Shown here: in pieces, positions 16,897-24,844 of the stretch
Numbering within the stretch: position 1 is the stretch's first letter
Layout of the letters: every line of letters starts with the position of its first letter
NCBI RefSeq assembly: GCF_900188345.1
Contig: NZ_FZOD01000033.1
Span: forward strand, 35,292-99,291
Direction: 5' to 3'
Length of the DNA stretch: 64,000 nucleotides
Source of the DNA: Streptosporangium subroseum
GTDB taxonomy: Bacteria; Actinomycetota; Actinomycetes; Streptosporangiales; Streptosporangiaceae
Made by a program: the position numbers and the translations under genes
The notes under the pieces: model-generated
What the model saw: the letters and a program-made list of their open reading frames with translations, nothing else
Databases searched by the model: none
Told to the model about the DNA's origin: nothing

Positions 16897-17199
16897 TCAG
16901 GCGGCGCTGTCGCCGATGAGGTTTCCTCTCATGAGCCACGTAGGGCCTTCGGCGTAGGCGCCGGCTTCGGCGAAGAACGCCTTGAAGTAGGGGCCGCCGG
17001 CGTGCGCGTTGAACGCGTCGAGGTCCGCATAGACCTCGTTCAGGTAGAAGAGATCCGGGTTCTTCTCGTCCATGATGACCTCGAACCGGCGGGAGCCGGG
17101 CTCGTTCGCGAGGGAGTCACGCGCGGTCTTCCCGGCCACCCGGACGAAGTCGTCGCGGTGCTCCGGCGGGACGGTGAAGGAGACAAGGAATTGGTACAC
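16897..17199 (-). CDS. Antibiotic biosynthesis monooxygenase (ABM) domain protein
   Basis: About 100 residues, a single ABM ferredoxin-like domain: YQFLVSFTVPPEHRDDFVRV, SRRFEVIMDEKNPDLFYLNE and VYADLDAFNAHAGGPYFKAF. Such small dimeric proteins act as heme or quinol monooxygenases or as binding proteins. GTG at 17199 follows GAGAGG with an 8-base spacer; ATG at 17223 is possible. It is divergent from an HxlR regulator, and two operator-like palindromes lie between. A damaged second copy of its 5' end appears at 18273-18360. Confidence 0.8.
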   Translation of the reverse strand: MYQFLVSFTVPPEHRDDFVRVAGKTARDSLANEPGSRRFEVIMDEKNPDLFYLNEVYADLDAFNAHAGGPYFKAFFAEAGAYAEGPTWLMRGNLIGDSAA

Positions 17200-17227
17200 G
17201 GACCGGCCTCTCAAGCTCGACATGTTC

Positions 17228-17289
17228 AGTTCACTGACCGAACTAGTGCTGGTGAAGACCGTAGCACGCTCTAGTTCACTCAGTGAACC
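17228..17289. promoter_or_regulatory. Operator pair 1 for the HxlR regulator
   Basis: Two 17-bp elements, AGTTCACTGACCGAACT (17228-17244) and AGTTCACTCAGTGAACC (17273-17289), share AGTTC and GAAC arms. Their centres are 45 bp apart. They sit between the ABM gene and the HxlR gene, both of whose starts are 21-29 bases away. The same architecture occurs in inverse orientation at 18211-18272. Confidence 0.65.
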
Positions 17290-17309
17290 GGGGCGGGTAG
17301 AATCGTGAC

Positions 17310-17858
17310 ATGACACTCCCCAGTACCTACGCGGACCGCAACTGCTCGCTGGCACGAGCGCTGGAGATCGTTGGAGAGCGGTGGACGCTCCTCATCATCC
17401 GCGACGCGTTTTTCGGGGTGCGTCGATTCGGAGACTTCGCCACTCAGCTGAAGATCCCCCGCGCCGTCTTGACCAACCGGCTGAAGTTCCTCGTGCAGGA
17501 AGGCGTGCTCGTACGTGAAGACGATGCGACCAGAGGCGTCGAGTACCGGCTGACCGCCAAGGGCGTCGGACTGTGGCCGATCGTGCGTGCCCTGATGAGC
17601 TGGGGGGACACGTTTTACTCTCCGGCCGGAGTGCAGCGCGCCGAGCGCCATGATCGGGACGGAGGTCTTCTCGACCACGGGGGACGCTGCGAAGATTGCG
17701 GTTTGGTCGTCCCGGTCCCGGAGATCCGGATCGAACCCGGGCCCGGATTCGATCCGACAAGCTCCGCTCACGATCCCGTGTCCAACGCGATCAACACCCC
17801 ACGGCGCCTCCTCGAACCAATCGAGGCGGGGCGCACGCTCCCGGTCGACGAAGGCTGA
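17310..17858 (+). CDS. HxlR-family transcriptional regulator with C-terminal extension
   Basis: A 182-residue regulator. The winged helix covers CSLARALEIVGERWTLLIIR, RRFGDFATQLKIPRAVLTNR and LVREDDATRGVEYRLTAKG. The cysteine in the first helix is at the conserved sensor position. The C-terminal half (about residues 105-182) holds CEDCGLVV, which may be half of a metal or redox site. It lies between two operator pairs and probably represses the ABM gene on one side and the dehalogenase cluster on the other. No strong ribosome site is seen before ATG at 17310. Confidence 0.88.
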   Translation: MTLPSTYADRNCSLARALEIVGERWTLLIIRDAFFGVRRFGDFATQLKIPRAVLTNRLKFLVQEGVLVREDDATRGVEYRLTAKGVGLWPIVRALMSWGDTFYSPAGVQRAERHDRDGGLLDHGGRCEDCGLVVPVPEIRIEPGPGFDPTSSAHDPVSNAINTPRRLLEPIEAGRTLPVDEG

Positions 17859-17882
17859 CTCAGCGCGGCTCGCCCAGGAGGG

Positions 17883-18191
17883 TGTTCAGCGTACATCGAC
17901 TGCGTACTGCACATCGGCAAGGAGTTCGTCGTGGTGACCGCGGCGCTCTCCTCGATCGCCGGTACCGAGGAACTGCCGAGGGAGGGGCGGGAGCGCTACG
18001 CCGGGCTCTACCTGCGCGCCGTGGAGCGTTTCGTGCCCCTGCCGGCAAGCGAGGGGATGGCGCTGATGCTCGGCGTCGTCGGCGCCGCCGAGGCGCTGGC
18101 CCGCGAGGTCACCACCGGTCGCCTGAGCCGGGCGGAAGCGGTCCACGCGGCCGACCGCATCATGCTGGGCGCGGTGAACGCCGCCGGATGA
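17883..18191 (+). pseudogene. C-terminal remnant of a TetR-family regulator
   Basis: The frame ending at 18191 reads YIDCVLHIGKEFVVVTAALS, then RERYAGLYLRAVERFVPLP and AAEALAREVTTGRLSRAEAV. This all-helical ligand-domain pattern resembles TetR C-terminal domains. The DNA-binding half is missing: upstream of 17883 the frame runs into the end of the HxlR gene. No start with a ribosome site is available except a GTG at 17931 inside a helix. The family call rests on helical pattern and is moderate. Confidence 0.4.
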
Positions 18192-18210
18192 GCCCCGGCC
18201 CCACCATGGC

Positions 18211-18272
18211 AGTTCACTCACCGAACTGACACGTGCTACGGTGTCCACCAGGAGTAGTTCGGTCAGTGAACC
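18211..18272 (+). promoter_or_regulatory. Operator pair 2, inverted copy of pair 1
   Basis: AGTTCACTCACCGAACT (18211-18227) and AGTTCGGTCAGTGAACC (18256-18272) again have centres 45 bp apart. The intervening bases, GTGCTACGGT and CACCAG, match the reverse complement of the segment between the first pair. It therefore is a duplicated, inverted promoter, and it precedes the unknown gene, dehalogenase and NmrA genes. Confidence 0.65.
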
Positions 18273-18360
18273 GAGCAGGTCGAGCCCTGGTAGGCCGTTC
18301 CGTTCATCCGGCCGGAGCACCGCGACGACGTGGTTCGCGCGGCCGAGAAGACACAGGCAT
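18273..18360 (+). pseudogene. Remnant of a duplicated ABM gene 5' end
   Basis: Directly after operator pair 2, the sequence resembles the 5' end of the ABM gene at 16897-17199: GTCGAGC, a reduced start region, then PEHRDDVVRAAEKT in one frame, which parallels PEHRDDFVRVAGKTAR. A stop codon and a small deletion lie between the start region and this segment. The homology ends near 18356, just before the ribosome site of the next gene. It may now act only as leader sequence. Confidence 0.6.
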
Positions 18361-18388
18361 GGCCGGGGCAGGAGGGAGGCCAGGTTTC

Positions 18389-19126
18389 ATGTACAAGATC
18401 CAAGAGTCTGGACTGCTGGATCTGGTCCTGGAGGCGCACGGTGGCATCGAACGCTGGAGCAGGGCCAGGACGATCCGTGCCCGGCTTGACATGAGCGGTC
18501 CGGCCTGGACGGCGCTCGGCCAGGAGAAGATCTTCGCCAACCTGGACGTCGCGGTCGACGTGCATGAGCAGCGCACCGTGTTCACCGGCTTCACCGGCCC
18601 CGGGCTCCGCGGGGTGTACACGCCCGACCGGGTCGCCATCGAGGACCGGCGCGACACCGTCCTGCAGGAACGCCACGCGCCGCGGGAGTCCTCCCCGGTC
18701 CGGGACGGCGACGCCCGCTGGGATCCGCTGCACGCCCTGTACTTCGGCGGGTACGGCATGTGGAACTACCTCACCACCCCGTACCTGCTGACGCTGCCCG
18801 GCGTCCGCACCGAGGAGCTGGAGCCGTGGCAGGCAGGCGGCGAGCAGTGGCGGCGACTCCGGGTGACCTTCCCCCCGCGCATCGCCACCCACAGCACCGA
18901 ACAGACCTTCTACTACGACAAATCCGGAGTGCAGCGCAAGCTCGACTACGCGCCCTATGTGATGGGCGACCGGCCCGCCGAACACCACACCGAAGCGCAC
19001 CGCACCGTGTCCGGCCTGCTGTTCCCGACGCACCGCTACGTGCTACCCGTCCAGGACGGCCGCCCCGGGCCCACACCGATCATCATCGTCGACTTCTCCG
19101 ACATCACCGTCGATTTCGCCGACTGA
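18389..19126 (+). CDS. Conserved protein of unknown function, first gene of the dehalogenase cluster
   Basis: A 245-residue protein without signal peptide or transmembrane helices. It begins MYKIQESGLLDLVLEAHGG and contains IERWSRARTIRARLDMSGP, FTGFTGPGLRGVYTPDRV, YFGGYGMWNYLTTPYLL and FYYDKSGVQRKLDYAPYV. The alternating strand pattern suggests a beta-sheet-rich, lipocalin or LolA-like fold, but I cannot name a family. GGAGGGAGG precedes ATG at 18389. It is 27 bases ahead of the dehalogenase gene and shares its promoter region, so a role in binding or presenting a hydrophobic substrate is possible; that is inference only. Confidence 0.7.
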   Translation: MYKIQESGLLDLVLEAHGGIERWSRARTIRARLDMSGPAWTALGQEKIFANLDVAVDVHEQRTVFTGFTGPGLRGVYTPDRVAIEDRRDTVLQERHAPRESSPVRDGDARWDPLHALYFGGYGMWNYLTTPYLLTLPGVRTEELEPWQAGGEQWRRLRVTFPPRIATHSTEQTFYYDKSGVQRKLDYAPYVMGDRPAEHHTEAHRTVSGLLFPTHRYVLPVQDGRPGPTPIIIVDFSDITVDFAD

Positions 19127-19153
19127 CCGCATCCGCCCCGAAGGAGGCCGAGG

Positions 19154-20053
19154 ATGAACACCCGCCCCTACGCCGAGAAGAAGTTCGCCGAGATCAACGG
19201 GGTCCGGATGGCGTACCTCGACGAAGGAGAGGGCGATCCGATCGTGTTCCAGCACGGCAATCCGACCTCGGCCTATCTGTGGCGCAACGTCATGCCACAC
19301 CTCGAAGGACTGGGCCGGCTGATCGCCTGCGACCTCGTCGGGATGGGTGACTCCGGCAAACTGCCCCACTCCGGCCCGGATCGCTACTCCTACCGGGAGC
19401 AGCGAGACCACCTGTTCGCGCTCTGGGAGCATCTCGGCATCGGCGACGACGCCGTGTTCGTCCTGCACGACTGGGGTTCCGCACTCGGCTTCGACTGGGC
19501 GTTCCACAACCAACACCGGGTCGCCGGCATCGCCTACATGGAGGCCATCGTGGCCCCCATGACCTGGGAGAACGACTGGCGGGACGGCCCGCGGCGGACC
19601 TTCCAGGCTCTCCGCTCCCCCGCCGGCGAATCCATGGTGCTCACCGACAACGCGTTTGTCGAGGGGGTGATGCCGACGGGGATCCTCCGGGATCTGAGCG
19701 AGGAGGAGATGGCGGTCTACCGAACGCCCTATCTCACCCCGGGCGAGAGCCGTCGCCCCACGCTGAGCTGGCCGCGCCAACTCCCGATCGACGGCGAACC
19801 CGCCGAAGTGGTGCGGATCGTCGAGGAGTACGGCCGATGGCTGGCCACGTCCACGGTGCCCAAACTGTTCGTCAACGCCGAACCCGGTGCCATCCTGATC
19901 CGCAGCCAGCGCGAATTCTGCCGGACCTGGCCCAACCAGACCGAAGTGACGGTGCCGGGCGCGCACTTCGTCCAAGAGGACAGCCCGGATCTGATCGGCG
20001 CCGCGGTGGCGGACTTCGTGCGCGGCATCCGTGGCACCCGAGCGGATGCGTGA
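19154..20053 (+). CDS. Haloalkane dehalogenase (LinB-like alpha/beta hydrolase)
   Basis: This enzyme hydrolyses carbon-halogen bonds to alcohols. The 299-residue sequence follows the LinB subfamily along its whole length: HGNPTSAYLWRN with the halide-binding Asn36, DLVGMGDSGK, nucleophile Asp106 and halide-binding Trp107 in HDWGSALGFDWA, catalytic Glu130 in AYMEAI and His271 in GAHFVQEDSPD. These correspond to Asp108, Trp109, Glu132 and His272 of LinB. No signal peptide is seen. GGAGG lies before ATG at 19154. It is the second gene of a cluster under a duplicated HxlR operator. The biological substrate in this host is unknown. Confidence 0.92.
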   Translation: MNTRPYAEKKFAEINGVRMAYLDEGEGDPIVFQHGNPTSAYLWRNVMPHLEGLGRLIACDLVGMGDSGKLPHSGPDRYSYREQRDHLFALWEHLGIGDDAVFVLHDWGSALGFDWAFHNQHRVAGIAYMEAIVAPMTWENDWRDGPRRTFQALRSPAGESMVLTDNAFVEGVMPTGILRDLSEEEMAVYRTPYLTPGESRRPTLSWPRQLPIDGEPAEVVRIVEEYGRWLATSTVPKLFVNAEPGAILIRSQREFCRTWPNQTEVTVPGAHFVQEDSPDLIGAAVADFVRGIRGTRADA

Positions 20054-20154
20054 CCGGACCTACAGGCCGTTTCGCCGCGTGAACGGCATCGCGGGCGACC
20101 GCAGGGGGTTCCGGCCCCTGGACGGCAACGCGTAGTTCTACGAAAGGTGTTCAG

Positions 20155-21060
20155 ATGACCGACGACGACAGGCTGTTCCTGATCACCGGCGCGACCGGTA
20201 AGACCGGGAGCGGCACGATCGACCTGCTGCTGCGGCGCGGTCACCGCGTCCGCGCCATGGTGCATCGCGAGGACGAGCGCTCCCGCTCGCTGGCCGAGGC
20301 CGGCGCCGAGGTCGTCGTCTCGGACTTTCGCGACCTGGACGGCGTGAGCACGGCTCTGCGGGGCGTCACCGGCGCCTACCTGTGCCATCCGATCTCCCCC
20401 GGCCTCATCGAGGCGACCACCTACTTCGCCCAGGCGGCGATCGAGGCCGGCGTCCGGTCCGTGGTCAACATGTCGCAGATCTCCGCCCGCCGTGAGGCGG
20501 GCAGCGACGCCGCCCGGCAGCACTGGCTGTGCGAGCGCCTGCTCGACCGGACCGACCTGCTCACCGCGCACCTGCGGCCGACGTTCTTCGCCGAGTGGCT
20601 GAAGTCGTGGTGGGAACTGCGGAACGGAGAGGGATATCTGCGGCTTCCGTTCGGCGAGGGCCGGCACGCGCCGATCGCCGCGGTCGACCAGGCCCACGTG
20701 ATCGCCGCGCTGCTGCTCGACCCCGAGCCGCACAACCGCGCGGTCTACACCCTGCACGGCCCCGTCGAACTGAACCACTACGACATCGCCCGGGCCATGT
20801 CCGGCGCGCTCGGCATCCCGGTGCGCTACGAGCCGATCAGCGTCGAGGAGTTCGCCTCGGCCATGGCGGAACGCGGTCTGCCCGCGCACCTCGTCCAGCA
20901 CCTGAGCAACGTCGCCGTCGACTACCGGAACGGCGTTTTCGCCGGCACGAACGACAACGTCGAGAAGATCGGTCATCGGGCCCCGCTGTCCGTCGAGCAG
21001 TTCGTCAACGAGAACAAGCCCGACTTCGACACCAACGGCCCCAACTTCGTCCCCGCCTGA
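20155..21060 (+). CDS. NmrA-family NAD(P)-binding reductase or sensor
   Basis: A 301-residue atypical SDR. The Rossmann motif is ITGATGKTGSGTIDLLLRRG, followed by VRAMVHRED and VVVSDFRDLDGV. The C-terminal half contains AAVDQAHVIAALLL and VELNHYDIARAMSGALG. No Tyr-x-x-x-Lys pair is evident, as usual for NmrA-like proteins. AAAGGTG lies before ATG at 20155. It is 100 bases after the dehalogenase gene and probably on the same transcript. It could act on the product of that enzyme or sense the redox state. Confidence 0.85.
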   Translation: MTDDDRLFLITGATGKTGSGTIDLLLRRGHRVRAMVHREDERSRSLAEAGAEVVVSDFRDLDGVSTALRGVTGAYLCHPISPGLIEATTYFAQAAIEAGVRSVVNMSQISARREAGSDAARQHWLCERLLDRTDLLTAHLRPTFFAEWLKSWWELRNGEGYLRLPFGEGRHAPIAAVDQAHVIAALLLDPEPHNRAVYTLHGPVELNHYDIARAMSGALGIPVRYEPISVEEFASAMAERGLPAHLVQHLSNVAVDYRNGVFAGTNDNVEKIGHRAPLSVEQFVNENKPDFDTNGPNFVPA

Positions 21061-21076
21061 CCCCTCCGGCGCCCCG

Positions 21077-21949
21077 CTACCGGGCGTCCCCAGCCCCGCT
21101 CAACCCGTCGGCGCCCCGTCCGTCGTTCTTGCGCGGAATCAGTCCTCGGACATCAGCGAAGATCCGCTCGTGTGCGGCCGCCGCCTCGGGGCTGGTCAGG
21201 TCCATTCCCTGGATGAATCCGTGCTCAAGGCCGGGTTCGCAGCGATAGGTGACGCTCACTCCGGCGTCGGTCAGGCGGCGGGCGTAGGCGGCGCCCTCGT
21301 CGCGCAACGCGTCGTGCTCGGCGGTCACCAGCAGGGCGGCCGGCAGGCCGGACAGGTCGCTCTGGTGCAACGGGCTCGCCGCGTGGCGCCCCGCCGGGTC
21401 AGGCACCCACTGGGCGGTGAACCAGCTCAGCATGTCGGCGTCCAGCCCGTAGCCCGTCCCCTTCTCGGTGATGCTGGGCTGGGACAGCGTGAGATCGGTA
21501 TTTGGACAAATCAGAATCTGCAGGGCAGGTAGCGGACCGCCCTCGTCCCGCAACCGCAGGCAGGCCATGGTGGCGAGATATCCACCCGCGCTGTCCCCCG
21601 CGACGGCCACCGGCTTGGCCCAGCGGAGCACCTCGACGGCGTCGTCGATCGCAGCCGGGTACGGATTCTCCGGTGCCAGCCGGTACTCCACCGCCAGCAC
21701 TTCGACGTCGCACTCCTTGGCGAGGCGGCGGCAGGTTCTGTCGTGAGTCTCCAGATCACAGAAGACCCAGCCGCCGCCGTGCAGGAACACCATCAGGGGA
21801 CGCGGCTCGGAGGAGGGCCGGTAGTGACGCAGCGGCAGTCCTGCCGGGCCGGTCAGGTCCTCGACGTGCACCAGCTCGGGCCCCTTCGGGCGTAGGCCGT
21901 TCCGCTTCCGTGCGCTTTCACGGAGTTCGCCGGCGATATCTCGCAACAT
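21077..21949 (-). CDS. Alpha/beta hydrolase of the hormone-sensitive lipase family
   Basis: A 290-residue esterase. The oxyanion motif HGGGWVF (57-63) and nucleophile Ser120 in GDSAGGYLA define the HSL (family IV) group. The acid is Asp in TAEHDALRDEG and the histidine is in LEHGFIQGM. No signal peptide is visible. The gene converges on the NmrA gene with a 16-base gap. A GNAT gene lies 22 bases upstream on the same strand, so the two could be co-transcribed. Confidence 0.9.
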   Translation of the reverse strand: MLRDIAGELRESARKRNGLRPKGPELVHVEDLTGPAGLPLRHYRPSSEPRPLMVFLHGGGWVFCDLETHDRTCRRLAKECDVEVLAVEYRLAPENPYPAAIDDAVEVLRWAKPVAVAGDSAGGYLATMACLRLRDEGGPLPALQILICPNTDLTLSQPSITEKGTGYGLDADMLSWFTAQWVPDPAGRHAASPLHQSDLSGLPAALLVTAEHDALRDEGAAYARRLTDAGVSVTYRCEPGLEHGFIQGMDLTSPEAAAAHERIFADVRGLIPRKNDGRGADGLSGAGDAR

Positions 21950-21971
21950 GCCGAGAAATGATACGCGGGCC

Positions 21972-22424
21972 TCAATCGGGATAGGCGTACCTGGTGATCC
22001 ACAGACCGGGGATCACCTCGACGTCCTCGGCCCCGCCGAAACCGAACCGCTCGTAGAGCGTGCGGGCGGGCATGTTGGCCCTGCCGGTGGACACGACGAT
22101 CCGGCGCTCCCCCGCCCGCGCCATGACCTCGCGCACCAGCGCGCCCCCGATCCCCCGCCGGTGCGCGCCCGGATCCACGACGAGCCGGTCGATGTCCACC
22201 ATCAGCGCCGTCTCCGACCACGCCACGGCCCCGACCAGCCGGTCATCGTCGAAGGCGCCCAGCCACGTCAGCCGCTCCGCGCACAGCTCCTCAAGGGTCT
22301 CGTGCAGCGGAGGGATGCGGTCGTCTTCGATGATCTTCGCCTCGACGGCGTAGGCCGCGTGCTGCACGGCGAGCAGGTTCCGCCCGAAGATTCCACCGTC
22401 GGGAGCGATGTCGGCGATACGCAT
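21972..22424 (-). CDS. GNAT-family acetyltransferase
   Basis: A 150-residue GNAT domain. Its cofactor loop is HRRGIGGALVREVMARA, preceded by MVDIDRLVVDPG and followed by VVSTGRANMPARTLYERFGF. The start is ATG at 22424 (CAT at 22422-22424) after AAGG. The longer frame upstream is the shadow of the alcohol dehydrogenase gene. The substrate is unknown. Confidence 0.85.
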   Translation of the reverse strand: MRIADIAPDGGIFGRNLLAVQHAAYAVEAKIIEDDRIPPLHETLEELCAERLTWLGAFDDDRLVGAVAWSETALMVDIDRLVVDPGAHRRGIGGALVREVMARAGERRIVVSTGRANMPARTLYERFGFGGAEDVEVIPGLWITRYAYPD

Positions 22425-22471
22425 CCCGGAAGGATCCCAGTTCTCCCGGCCCCTCGCCAAGTCTCGTCGCT

Positions 22472-22495
22472 CCCCTCCGGCCCGGTCCGGAGGGG
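22472..22495 (-). terminator. Hairpin terminator directly after the alcohol dehydrogenase
   Basis: CCCCTCCGG (22472-22480) and CCGGAGGGG (22487-22495) form a perfect 9-bp stem around CCCGGT. It abuts the stop codon of the gene at 22496. Confidence 0.65.
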
Positions 22496-23533
22496 CTACA
22501 GGGTGATCACCGTCATTCCCGCGGTGACGGGCCGGTCCATCGCGGCCAGTTCCGGGGCGGCCTCGTCGAGCGGGACCGTACGGCCCACCAGGAGATCGGG
22601 CCGCAGGGTGCCGTCGGCCACCCGATCCACCATCGCGGGATAGGCGTGGGCGGCCATTCCGCGACTGCCCACGATGAGCAGTTCCTGGGCGATCACGCGG
22701 TCCATCGGGATCGGAGGGTGTGCCTGGTCGCCGATCATCAGGCCGACCTGGACGTGCCGACCGCGCTTGCGCAGGCTGCCTATGGAGTTCAGGCAGGTGG
22801 CGGCGCTGCCGATGGCGTCGATGGACAGGTGCGCCCCGCCGGAGGCGGCCTCGCGCACGGCGGGCGCGACCTCCTCGGACGTCGCGTCGACCGTCGCCTC
22901 GGCTCCGAACCGCTTCGCCGCCTCCAGCGCGGCGGGAGAGACGTCCACGGCCACGACCCGGGCCCCGTACGCGGCGGCGACCATGATCGCGGACAGGCCC
23001 ACGCCGCCGCAGCCGTGGACGGCGACCCATTCGCCGGACGCGAGCCGGCCCTGGGCCGTCACGGCGCGGAAGGCCGTGGCGAAGCGGCAGCCGAGGCTCG
23101 CCGCGGCCACCATGCTCACCTCCTGCGGCAGGGGGACCAGATTGACCTCGGCGTGCGCCACCGCGACCTGCTCGGCGAACGATCCCCAGTGGGTGAAACC
23201 GGGCTGGAACTCGTCGTCGCAGACCTGATGGTCGCCGACCAGGCACCGCTCGCAGCTCCCGCAGGCACACACGAACGGCACGGTGACCCGGTCTCCGGGC
23301 CGCCAGCCGCGCACGTCCGCGCCGACCCGCTCCACCGTGCCCGCGAACTCGTGACCGGGCACGTGGGGAAGCTCGCCGATCGCGGGGTCGTGCCCCATCC
23401 AGCCGTGCCAGTCGCTGCGGCACACGCCCGTGGCCTCCACCCGGATGACCGCCGCGTGCGGCGGGCAGACCGGGTCGGGCACCTCGCGCAGGGTCGGCGG
23501 CCGCCGGAACGCGTCGTAGACGATGGCTTTCAT
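22496..23533 (-). CDS. Zinc-dependent alcohol dehydrogenase (MDR family)
   Basis: A 345-residue medium-chain dehydrogenase. Catalytic zinc ligands are Cys38, His61 and Glu62 (GVCRSDWHGW, PGHEFAG); structural zinc ligands are Cys91, Cys94, Cys97 and Cys105. The NAD(P) motif is HGCGGVGLSAIMVAAAYGA followed by VVAVDVS. It resembles alcohol or threonine-type dehydrogenases acting on secondary alcohols. The XRE regulator gene starts upstream on the same strand, with only 40 bases between its stop and the ATG at 23533, so they may be co-transcribed. Confidence 0.93.
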   Translation of the reverse strand: MKAIVYDAFRRPPTLREVPDPVCPPHAAVIRVEATGVCRSDWHGWMGHDPAIGELPHVPGHEFAGTVERVGADVRGWRPGDRVTVPFVCACGSCERCLVGDHQVCDDEFQPGFTHWGSFAEQVAVAHAEVNLVPLPQEVSMVAAASLGCRFATAFRAVTAQGRLASGEWVAVHGCGGVGLSAIMVAAAYGARVVAVDVSPAALEAAKRFGAEATVDATSEEVAPAVREAASGGAHLSIDAIGSAATCLNSIGSLRKRGRHVQVGLMIGDQAHPPIPMDRVIAQELLIVGSRGMAAHAYPAMVDRVADGTLRPDLLVGRTVPLDEAAPELAAMDRPVTAGMTVITL

Positions 23534-23573
23534 GGAGACCCCCCTCAGCTCGGAGCTTCGGCTTCTCCGTCCG

Positions 23574-24401
23574 TCACGGCGTCGTCATGCCGGCGAGTCT
23601 GTCCAGCCGGGTCAGGGCGTGCGCGGAGGGGCTGCCGGGCTCGGCCTGGAAGGCCAGCAGTTGCTGGCCCGGGGCGCTGGCGACGCTGAACGCCTCGCAG
23701 GTCAGATCCAGCTCACCGATCACGTGGTGGCGGAGAAGCCTGTTCTTAGAGGGTATGCCGACGTCATGGCGGGCCCATATCCGGCGGAAGTCCGCGCTCT
23801 GGGATGAGAGCTCGCCGACCAGTTCGATCAGGTCGGGATCGTTGAGATCCGCTCCCGCGACGGACCGCAGATAGGCCACCTGGGCGCGGGCGATCTGTTC
23901 CCAGTCCCGGTAGTACTCACGCGCGCGGGGGTCCAGGAAGATCAACCGCAGCAGGTTGTCGGTGTGCTCCAGCCCGTCGTGAAGAATCGCGACCGGCGGG
24001 TTCCTGGCCAGCACGTCCAGCCAGCGGTTGCACACCAGCGCGGGGGTGTACGACCAGCCGTGCATCATCCGCAGCAGATCCGGGCTGACCTGCTCCATCC
24101 CGTCGGCCGTTCCGCGTCTCCGCGGCCGCGGCTGGGCGAGTTCGTACAGGTGCGCCTCGGCCTCGATGCCAAGGTCCAATGCCTGCGTCAGGGCGTCGAG
24201 CACCTGCCCGGACGGGTGGCGTTCGCGTCCCTGTTCCAGGCGGACGTAGTAGTCGGTGCTGACCCCGGCCAGCATCGCCACCTCTTCCCGGCGCAGTCCG
24301 GGCGTCCGGCGGAAACCGACGTCCAGCAGCCCCACCTGTGCCGGGGTGGTGAGTTCGCGTCGAGCGCGCAAGAACTCACCAAGAAGCTTGCCGCTGTCCA
24401 T
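23574..24401 (-). CDS. XRE-family regulator with MmyB-like ligand domain
   Basis: A 275-residue regulator. Residues about 8-85 form the helix-turn-helix domain (TPGLRREEVAMLAGVSTDYY, LEQGRERHPSGQVLDAL). The C-terminal 170 residues match the MmyB-like transcription-regulator ligand-binding domain, a PAS-like fold thought to bind a fatty acid (LVCNRWLDVLARNPPV, FRRIWARHDVG). Many such actinobacterial genes regulate a neighbouring dehydrogenase; here the zinc alcohol dehydrogenase lies directly downstream. Confidence 0.9.
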   Translation of the reverse strand: MDSGKLLGEFLRARRELTTPAQVGLLDVGFRRTPGLRREEVAMLAGVSTDYYVRLEQGRERHPSGQVLDALTQALDLGIEAEAHLYELAQPRPRRRGTADGMEQVSPDLLRMMHGWSYTPALVCNRWLDVLARNPPVAILHDGLEHTDNLLRLIFLDPRAREYYRDWEQIARAQVAYLRSVAGADLNDPDLIELVGELSSQSADFRRIWARHDVGIPSKNRLLRHHVIGELDLTCEAFSVASAPGQQLLAFQAEPGSPSAHALTRLDRLAGMTTP

Positions 24402-24844
24402 TTTGTCACAATATGCTGTGAATCGACCGGCAAGGTAGCTGTATTACTCCTATGATCGCCCTTTCACCGATGGGCCATCGGGGACATCCTGCCACCCCGC
24501 CGACCAGGACTTCCCCCCATGACGGACCTGCCGCGGCCCTGGATCGCGCCTCGCCGATCCACCCGCCGCCGAGCCGAATGATCTTGAAATCGGTCGGGGT
24601 GGGCCGTCTTCCACGGGTTCGACCGGCCAGATGCCTTCGTCCTTCCATGGGTTCGACCAACCAGGTGCCGTCGTCGCTCACCGAGGTCGGCGTGTCACCG
24701 TGCGCTCCCCCGCGGGCGCCACCGCCTGCGGGAGAGCACCGCGAGATGTCTCTCGTTGTTCATCCCGGCAGTGTGACGGCGGTGATCGCGCTGTTGGAAA
24801 TATGAGCGTACGGATCGGGAGACCACGACTCTGGAGCATGCACG
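24402..24844. other. Intergenic stretch with a 34-base tandem repeat
   Basis: No gene is supported. A GGGTTCGACC-based unit of about 28 bases occurs at 24614 and again at 24648, so the period is 34 bases and the two copies fall in different frames. A minus-strand frame at 24406-24681 contains the repeat (GTWLVEPMEGRRHL) but lacks a ribosome site and family features. AT-rich bases at 24400-24450 may hold the promoter of the XRE gene. Confidence 0.4.

Noticed and set aside
24406..24681. Minus-strand 91-residue frame starting with GTG
   Set aside because: Contains a 34-base tandem repeat in different frames and lacks a ribosome site and any family match.
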